Shown here: piece by piece, positions 56,859 through 64,000 of the stretch
Layout: every line of letters begins with the position of its first letter
Position numbering within the stretch: position 1 is the stretch's first letter
From: Viola odorata
Lineage: Eukaryota > Streptophyta > Magnoliopsida > Malpighiales > Violaceae
Direction of reading: 5' to 3'
DNA: 64,000 bases
Assembly: GCA_963691705.1 (NCBI GenBank)
Contig: OY829538.1
Coordinates: 54,525,151-54,589,150 of the forward strand
The notes under the pieces: generated by a model
Told to the model about the DNA's origin: nothing
The model's input: only the letters and a program-made list of their open reading frames with translations
Database searches by the model: none
Translations under genes and position numbers: made by a program

Positions 56859-57389
56859 TGTTAGAACCGTACAATCCAAGATCGAAATTAATTTAGATTT
56901 GCATGAATTAAACGGAATAACTGAATGCGGAAGCGTACCTGATGATGCCATGAAGTTGAAGAAATCCCGGAATCTTGATCTTCTGGTGGATGATTGCTAG
57001 GTGGGGTTGGATGGAGAACCAAGAGATATCTGTATGTGTGTATTTTCTGTATATACCGTATATCTCTCCTTATGAAACCCTAAAGGCAACTTATTCCTTT
57101 TAGCAATTCCATCAGGGATCAATTCCATCCTTAATGTTATTATTAATTCCGAATCGGTCCATCAACAATTCGGAATTAATCTGAAATCTGCACAATCACC
57201 AGATTTACCCCCCACACTGTTTTAATTAGACGATTGGACCATTTATCTTTAATAGATCATCAATTTGGTCCAATTAACTTTATGTTAACAATATATTATA
57301 TGACGGTACACACATAACATATGCGTCCATATGTCCCAAACGCGTACGAACGGTACTAACGCATTAGTCCCGTTGTCCAAATCCCAACA
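56859..57389 (-). repeat. Copia 3' LTR (531 bp)
   Basis: Left copy; on the minus strand it is the downstream LTR. It differs from the right copy by one missing A (GTACAATCC against GTAACAATCC) and about five substitutions. Confidence 0.93.
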
Positions 57390-57400
57390 ATCTCCCACTT
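57390..57400 (-). promoter_or_regulatory. Copia polypurine tract
   Basis: The minus strand reads AAGTGGGAGAT directly before the 3' LTR start TGTTGGG, the usual primer for plus-strand DNA in plant copia elements. Confidence 0.8.
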
Positions 57401-57797
57401 GGACAACTATACAATATGCGTTCCTTATAGTACCACCTTTTGTCATACAATCATATATTAACCCCTGAATGCTAGCATATATCCGTCTAATTCAATCCAG
57501 TCCATTAGCTTCATTAATACAAGAACCAAAAGAGCAGTCATCGCAGTTCAAGCAATTAAACTCATAATGATTACGAGTACTAACTAACTAACGACATGGA
57601 TCCAGTGTGCATGCGCAGCATGAAAATTACAAGCGATCTATACTTGTCAAATTTCCAACTGATCCTCTTTACTTTATGAGATCAAACATCCAGAGCATAT
57701 ATTGAATAAAATCAATATCCATAAATTGTGAAATAACATAATACACAGTCATCACATATATGAGTCACAAAATGTACAAACAGAACTCCCACTAATC

Positions 57798-59189
57798 TCA
57801 GGCATCTAACTTAATGACACTCATACTCGATACATGGCCATGAAATGCTACAGGTGTCAATGCCTTAGTGAGCGGATCCGCAACCATATCGTTTGTACCC
57901 AAAAACTCTATGCTAACTTGATTGCTCTGAACCCTTTCTTTAACGGTAAGGAACTTTATATCAATGTGCTTCGACCTTGACGTACTCCGATTACTGTTGG
58001 AGTACAGCACAGCAGCCCGGTTGTCACAAAAGATCCTCAATGGTCTCTCAATACCAGTGACAACTCGCAGTTCCTTAACCATGTTCCGCAGCCATATAGC
58101 ATGACTGGATGCCCCGTAGCAAGCTACGAACTCAGCCTCCATAGTGGAAGATGCAACAAGTGACTGTTTCGCACTCTTCCATGAAATGGCTCCTTCAGCC
58201 AGAAGAAAGACATAACCTGAAGTCGATCTCCGGCTATCCTGGCATCCAGCGAAATCAGAATCAGTATACCCAATGATCTCAAGCTGATATGATCTCCTGT
58301 ATGTGAGCATATAGTCTTTCATTTTCTGCAGGTATCGAAAGACCCTTTTGGCTGTAACCCAATGATCCCTTCCGGGATTGCTCTGGTATCTGCCCAACAT
58401 ACCGACAATAAATGCAAGATCCGGACGGGTGCAAACTTGTGCATACATGATGCTTCCCACAGCCGAAGCATATGGTACACCCTCCATGAACCTGCGGTCC
58501 AAGTCCATCTTAGAACACTGATCAAGGCTAAACTTCTCACCTTTGGAGACAGGAGTATCATGTGGCTTACAATTTTGCATGCTAAATCTCTTTAGTACTT
58601 TATCGATATAACCCTTTTGTGATAATCCAAGGGTACTCCGTGATCGATCACGGTGTATCTGAATCCCCAACACAAAAGATGCTTCCCCAAGGTCTTTCAT
58701 CTCAAAGTTATTTGAGAGGAAAACCTTAGTATCCTGAAGAAGCTTTACATCGTTAGTAGCAAGCAAAATGTCATCCACATATAACAGTAGAAATACAAAT
58801 CTACTCCCACTGAACTTATGGTACAGACAGTCCTCAATAGCATTTACTTCGAAACCGTATGAAGTAATAACACTGTGGAACTTCAAGTACCATTTACGGG
58901 AAGCTTGCTTGAGCCCATAGATAGACTTCTTTAATCTACAAACCAATTCACTATCCTCGTTGGAGGATAGTCCTTCTGGTCGCCTCATGTAGATTTCTTC
59001 CTCAAGATCCCCATTGAGGAAAGCAGTCTTTACATCCATTTGGTGTAGCTCAAGATCGAAATGTGCCGTTAGGGCCATAATAGTCCTAAAAGAGCCCTTC
59101 GATGAAACTGGAGAGAAGGTCTCTTTATAGTCTATTCCTTCCTTTTGGGTGAACCCTTTTTGCGACAAGACGTGCCTTGTACCTCTCAA
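57798..59189 (-). pseudogene. Copia reverse transcriptase and RNase H
   Basis: A long open stretch (463 codons): RT with QMDVKTAFLNGDLEEEIYM, VCRLKKSIYGLKQASRKWY and catalytic LLYVDDILLA (about 58765-58795); then PYASAVGSIMYAQVCTRPD; RNase H with YTDSDFAG, STMEAEFVA and FCDNRAA; ending in the HIDIKFL and DPLTKAL motifs. This part is intact, but the link to the upstream integrase is broken by frameshifts and stops between 59189 and 59460. Confidence 0.88.
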
Positions 59190-59339
59190 TATTGCCCTGA
59201 GAATCCCTTTTGGTTTTGAAAACCCATTTGCAACCTATCGGTTTCTTTTTCTCAAGCAATGGTACAAGTTCCCAAACGTCGTTGTCCTTCATGGATTTGA
59301 GTTCATCCCCTATGACCCTTATCCACTCTCGAGCGTCAG

Positions 59340-60830
59340 AACAACTATTAGCCTATTTAAAGGTGAGCGGGTCATCCTCCAAAGAGTCAATAGTATCCTC
59401 ATGTTCTTGCAGAAATACGATATAGTCATCCGAAATCGTATTTCTTCTCACTCTAGTGGATCTCCTTAACGGCATATCTGCCTCTACTTGGTCCTCAACT
59501 ATTTGAGGTCGTTGAATTTGATCCGGTTGTGGACCCTCATGGACATCCTGATGATCCTCAGGTATAACCTGTGGATCTAGTCCTGGTCCTGCAGGAAGAT
59601 TAATGACGTCGTTTCTTGCTCTCTGAGGGATAAGATCAGGAATCGGAACAATAAGTTCATCCTGTCCCTCAGAAACTTTATGAGGATGAGGTATATCTGA
59701 ATCCTCCTCAAAAACGACATCTGACCTTCTATCTTCCCCCCCAAAATCAACATCCTCAAGGAACCTAGCATTTCCCGTCTCGAAAAAAAAGTTCGGGTAG
59801 TAGGGTTGTAAAACTTATACGCTCCTGACCTCTCTGGATAACCAACAAAATAATAGCTAACTATCCTTAAGTCCAGTTTCCTTTCATCAGGCCTATAAGG
59901 CCTTGCCTCTGCTGGACATCCCCAAACCTTTAAGTGCTTTAAGACAGGCTTTCAGCCAGTCCATAACTCATATGGGGTTTTATTAGTCACTTTTGTTGGT
60001 ATCCTATTGAGAATGCAGACTGCAGTTTTTAAGGCATCTCCCCAGAATGATGTAGGTAAGGTGGTATTGGCAATCATACTCCTTACCATATTCTTAAGGG
60101 TACGGTTCCTCCTTTCAGATACATCATTCATGGTCGGAGACCCCGGCATGGTGTACTGTGGAACTATCCCACACTCATCGAGAAATTGGGCAAATAGCCC
60201 AGGACGTTGTTCACCTGATCCATCATATCGACCGTAATACTCACCACCACGATCCGATCTGACAGCCTTAATAGTCTTGCCGAGTTGATTCTCAACTTCG
60301 GTCTTGAAAGACTTGAAAGCGTCCAATGCCTTGGAATTTTCCTTTAAGAGGTATAGATATCCGTATCGAGAGAAATCATCTATAAAACTGATAAAGTATC
60401 GTTGACCATTCCAGGATGCCGTAGGGAATGGACCACAAATGTCTGTATGTACCAGTTTTAGAGTTTCCGAACTTCTCTCGGCCTCAAACCGTCTTTTCTT
60501 AGTTGTTTTGCCCTTTATGCACTCGATGCAAACCTGCTGGTCTGTACGATCGAGTTCACTAAGAATTCCTTCTGACACAAGTCGGTCTGTTCTCCTTTCG
60601 GAGATATAACCTAACCATCTGTGCCATAACCTGAATGAATCCTCAGTTGGTAATTTACGCTTAATCCCTCTGGACTCGCTAGCATAACACTCATTATTGC
60701 TGTCAACTGAATGCAATAAATACAAGTTATGCTCTGCAACACTGCAAAGAAACACTTATGTGTTTAGTGGTTCCTGTATCTAACCACCAAGTGTTCTTAG
60801 CCACAAAAACTAGAAGGGATTCTGTACTAA
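59340..60830 (-). pseudogene. Copia protease remnant and integrase
   Basis: Near 60790 the protease start WWLDTGTTKHISVSLQ is followed directly by a late pre-integrase segment (NLYLLHSVDS), so roughly 100 residues of protease and linker are missing. Integrase follows: HRWLGYIS and C-x2-C zinc-binding region (VCIECIKGK), catalytic HTDICGPF, SDRGGEYYG and the Glu in VSERRNRTLKNMVRSM. A TGA after YELWTG (59952) and a frameshift separate the C-terminal VWGCPAEARPYRPDE region and the acidic linker. Confidence 0.8.
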
Positions 60831-60879
60831 TAAGAGACAAGGACATATCTTTCTATTCACGCCAAGCCATATACTTAGC

Positions 60880-61656
60880 GCAGTCCTTCTTTAAGTGGCC
60901 TACTTTCTTGCAGAAGAAATATTTTGGTCCCTTATGCTCAGTATCTGAGCCCTTATACTTCTTCTAAGAACCAGACCCTGCAATCTCTTTACCTTTCCTC
61001 TTCTTAAAACCGGATGAAGAGGCTGTAGCTAGATGAGCACTATCCAGTTGAGAGTGTCTCAACCTTTCCTGTTCCTGAGCTAGATGAACAGTCAGTTGAT
61101 CAATTGTCCACTTGTTTTCCTGACAATTGTAACTCACCTCGAACTGACTGTATTGAGGTGGAAGTGAAGCAAGCACATGATGTACCAGATAATCATCTAG
61201 TAACTCAACTTTAAGTGCCTTCAGCTTCTCAGCTAGGTTGATGATCTCCTGGACATACTCCCGTATGTCGCTCCCCCTTCTGTACTTTAAGGTCGAAAAT
61301 TTACGAATAGTATCGCTAATTTCGGCCTTCTCTGTATGGGTATAGCGACGAGCCAATATCTCTAGGATCTTGCTGGCACTAGCTTCCTTATCCAGTGTGC
61401 TCTGCATGGACATAGGGACAACACTGAGTATAACCAAACGACAAGCTCTGTTCGATTGCTGTCAATCCTCGAAAACCTGGAGTTCCTTATCAGAACTTTC
61501 GAGGTCTGGTTCCTCAGGACAATCCTTATAGAGTGCCAGATCCTTATTCATACAACACAGTGCTGTCTCTACCTTTCTCTTCCATAACTTGAAGTTACTG
61601 GAAGACAACAGTGGTACACTATTCAAATTGGCAGATACCGAGCTTGCTGAGTTCAT
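60880..61656 (-). pseudogene. Copia gag, two in-frame stops
   Basis: ATG 61656 opens MNSASSVSANLNSVPLLSSS, NFKLWKRKVETAL. TGA after FED (61462, expected Trp) and TAG after GSGS (60964) interrupt one continuous frame that includes RKFSTLKYRRGSDIREYV and LPPQYSQFEVSY, typical of the copia gag core (UBN2/Retrotran_gag families). The zinc knuckle reads YFFCKKVGHLKKDC: the first Cys of C-x2-C is Tyr. Confidence 0.8.
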
Positions 61657-61814
61657 ATTCGAAAGAACACAACATTTAATCAGCTCACTTTACTGAAAAT
61701 ATAAAAGAAATAAACTTAATGAATAACACGTTGATTAAATCAAAAGATTAATTATATGACATTGTGTCTAGTCTTTTGACTAAAGGCACAACTCACAGCT
61801 AATCAATCTGTCAT

Positions 61815-62421
61815 AGTGTGAATCGTATAGCTTGATTTTGCCAATCATTCAATCTTCATTTTAGCCGATCAAACAATCGCATAAATCTCTTAATAGCTAT
61901 AGTTCTTGAGATTCATCACTATCGTGTTTATAATTTCCGCCAAATAGTCATCTTCATTTTAGCCGACAACTATCCGCATGAAATTATTAACACCACACTT
62001 GAAATGTCTAACTCGGTAATATCCGCAGCAGAGGTCACTTTTGTGACTTTACTACTTTTATTAATCGAGTTAGACAAAACAAGCTAAGCTTAAAAGCTTC
62101 CTCAGTGTTATTCTGTTTAGTGTGAATCATATAGCATGATTTTGCCAATCATTCAATCTTCATTTTAGCCGATCAAACAATCGCATAAATCTCTTAATAG
62201 CTATAGGTCTTGAGATTCATCACTATCGTGTTTATAATTTCTGCCAAATAGTTGTCTTCCTTTTGGCCGACAACTATCCGCATGAAATTATTAACACCAC
62301 ACTTGAAATGTCTAACTTGGTAACATCCGCAGTAGAGGTCACTTTTGTGACTTTACCACTTTTATTAATCGAGTCAGACAAAACAAGCTAAGCTTAAAAG
62401 CTTCCTTAATGCTATTCTGTT
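61815..62421. repeat. Copia leader: two 304-bp tandem repeats
   Basis: AGTGTGAATCRTATAGCWTG starts copies at 61815 and 62119; over 90% alike by eye. They lie in the untranslated leader between primer-binding site and gag. Confidence 0.85.
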
Positions 62422-62552
62422 TTCATTCATGAATAAATTATTTTGAACTCTGGCAAACATCTTAAACTTTATGATGTTCATGTCCAAAATAATTAAATCA
62501 AATTTAAATCCGGCTAACCGGTAATGTGCACATGAATTCTGCGCCACACACA

Positions 62553-63105
62553 AAAGTTTTTCCCCCAACAGTTTTCTGGACAGATCTTCGAAATATGATC
62601 CGAAAATGTATCAAACGTTATCTGATAATTACGAAATCAGTTCCAAAAGATTCTTAATTCCCAGATCTACAACTTTGAAGAAGAGGGGAAAAACTGAATC
62701 TAACCAGAAGACACTCAAAAAATGGTGTCGAACACAAACGTTTTTCCCCCAATAGTTTTCTTGACAGATCTTCGAAATATGATCTGAAGCTGTATCAACC
62801 GTTGTCTGAAAATTACGATATCAGTTCCGAAAGATTCGAAATTCATAGATCTACAACTTTGAAGAAGAGGGGAAAAACTAAATCCAACCAGAAGACACTC
62901 AAAGAAGGTGTCGAATACAAACGTTTTTCCCCAAACAGTTTTCTTAACAGATCTTCGAAATATGATCCGAAACTGTATCAAACGTTGTCTGAAAATTACG
63001 AAATCAGTTCCAAAAGATTCGTAATTCTCAGATCTACAACTTTGAAGAAGAGGGAAAAAACTGAATCTAACCCGAAGACACTCAAAAAAGGTGTCAAACA
63101 TAATT
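62553..63105. repeat. Copia leader: three 183-bp tandem repeats
   Basis: CAGATCTTCGAAATATGATC occurs at about 62581, 62765 and 62948. Each unit also has AGATCTACAACTTTGAAGAA and a GACACTCAAA block. The open frames seen on both strands here are a by-product of the repeat. Confidence 0.85.
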
Positions 63106-63184
63106 CGGGAAACAGACCCGAAAATAGATTTTCCAACCATGCATCATAAAAAATATTTGATTCATGCATAATCAAAATTGAAAC

Positions 63185-63197
63185 GGCTCCGCTACCA
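63185..63197 (-). promoter_or_regulatory. Copia primer-binding site
   Basis: The minus strand reads TGGTAGCGGAGCC two bases after the 5' LTR, close to the initiator-Met tRNA complement (TGGTATCAGAGCC). Confidence 0.6.
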
Positions 63198-63199
63198 AT

Positions 63200-63731
63200 T
63201 GTTAGAACCGTAACAATCCAAGATCGAAATCAATTTAGATTTGCATGAATTAAACGGAATAACTGAATGCGGAAGCGTACCTGATGATGCCATGAAGTTG
63301 AAGAAATCCCGGAATCTTGATCTTCTGGTGGATGATTGCTAGGTGGGGTTGGATGGAGAACCAAGAGATATCTGTATGTGTGTATTTTCTGTATATACCG
63401 TATATCTCTCCTTATGAAACCCTAAAGGCAACTTATTCCTTTTAGCAATTCCATCAGGGATCAATTCCATCCTTAATGTTATTATTAATTCCGAATCGGT
63501 CCATCAACAATTCGGAATTAATCTGGAATCTGCACAATCACCAGATTTACCCCCCACACTATTTTAATTAGACGATTGGATAATTTATCTTTAATAGATC
63601 ATCAATTTGGTCCAATTAACTTTATGTTAACAATATATTATATGACGGTACACACATAACATATGCGTCCATATGTCCCAAACGCGTACGAACGGTACTA
63701 ACGCATTAGTCCCGTTGTCCAAATCCCAACA
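63200..63731 (-). repeat. Copia 5' LTR (532 bp)
   Basis: Right copy, carrying the minus-strand promoter. The same TG...CA ends as the left copy and the AATGA duplication adjoin it. Confidence 0.93.
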
Positions 63732-63912
63732 AATGATGCCAATGTTTTTACCTGATGGAAGGATTGGATATGTCCTGCAACAACCTGGAATGCAAGCACA
63801 CACATTCCTCCCACCACAGGCCCGGGGTCGTGGTGCTGGTAGCTCAAGTAGTGGAAGACGAAACAATGATGGCGGCCGTGGACGTGGCGGCAGCTGGTAT
63901 AATCCATACTAA
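63732..63912 (+). pseudogene. hnRNP Q/LIF2-like last exon, 3' part to the stop codon
   Basis: Continues the exon interrupted at 56858: PMFLPDGRIGYVLQQPGM, HTFLPPQARGRG, a Gly/Arg/Ser-rich tail and the terminal SWYNPY before TAA (63910-63912). The RG-rich tail and final YNPY are characteristic of plant hnRNP Q/LIF2 proteins, which bind RNA in the nucleus. The remaining 88 bases look like its 3' UTR. Confidence 0.75.
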
Positions 63913-64000
63913 TTTGGTCAAACTTGAGGTCTAAGTGCAGAGAGAGAGGAAGGAAGACTTGTCTGCCCGACATTTAATTCTTTGGATGGTAGCGAAGTTG

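Larger units (their letters stand above)
56859..63731 (-). mobile_element. Ty1/copia LTR retrotransposon inserted in an hnRNP exon, 6873 bp
   Basis: LTRs at 56859-57389 and 63200-63731 both run TGTTAGAACC to CCCAACA, flanked by the duplication AATGA (56854-56858, 63732-63736). Coding domains on the minus strand follow the copia order gag, protease, integrase, RT, RNase H. The two LTRs differ at about six positions by eye, pointing to recent insertion, yet gag-pol has many stops and a deletion. Confidence 0.93.

Noticed and set aside
61815..63105. CRISPR-like regular repeats
   Set aside because: Units are 183 and 304 bp without short repeat-spacer structure and lie inside a plant copia element.
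62715..63149. Overlapping ORFs on both strands with repeated peptides
   Set aside because: They are translations of the 183-bp tandem repeats; no domain or initiation context supports them.

Overview
The window is nuclear DNA of a flowering plant, most likely a eudicot. It holds intron-containing genes with GT-AG and GC-AG introns, Ty3/gypsy and Ty1/copia LTR retrotransposons, and hAT, Mutator, mariner and Stowaway DNA transposons. There is no rRNA, convincing tRNA, CRISPR or prokaryotic feature. I cannot name the species.

Layout. 1-9901: a minus-strand Ty3/gypsy element of the Tat/Retand type. Its 5' LTR is at 9359-9901, gag-pol lies leftwards, and a separate spliced gene runs antisense to pol (1-2306). 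10599-14953: left part of a mariner-like element with a DD39D transposase, a protein with three DLNxxP motifs, and two divergently transcribed homologous small helical proteins. An LTR (14954-15511) joins this element to a broken ubiquitin-like gene. 16621-20631: a 4-kb hAT element that captured exons of two unrelated host genes, one of them a beta-galactosidase.

21635-24065 and 32399-35021 are paralogous five-exon host genes A and B, separated by Stowaway MITEs and a 6.2-kb Mutator-like element (25968-32131) carrying a dead MURA transposase and a GRF zinc-finger membrane ORF. 36247-38006 is an intact seven-exon gene for a mitochondrial DUF1640/FMP32-like coiled-coil protein. 38007-56740 is gene-free: a solo LTR with a perfect target duplication, an inverted-repeat Mutator MITE, several nested hAT elements with 8-bp duplications, a 1.4-kb foldback element and AT-rich spacer. 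56859-63731 is a complete but coding-dead Ty1/copia element inside the last exon of an hnRNP Q/LIF2-like gene; the rest of that exon resumes at 63732-63912.

Only genes A, B and the FMP32-like gene look like intact host genes. The mariner-associated ORFs and the first six captured exons in the hAT element also keep open frames. Most of the remainder is transposon sequence, often nested two or three deep. Exon boundaries, TSDs and TIRs were read by eye; homology calls rest on motif recognition, not on searches.
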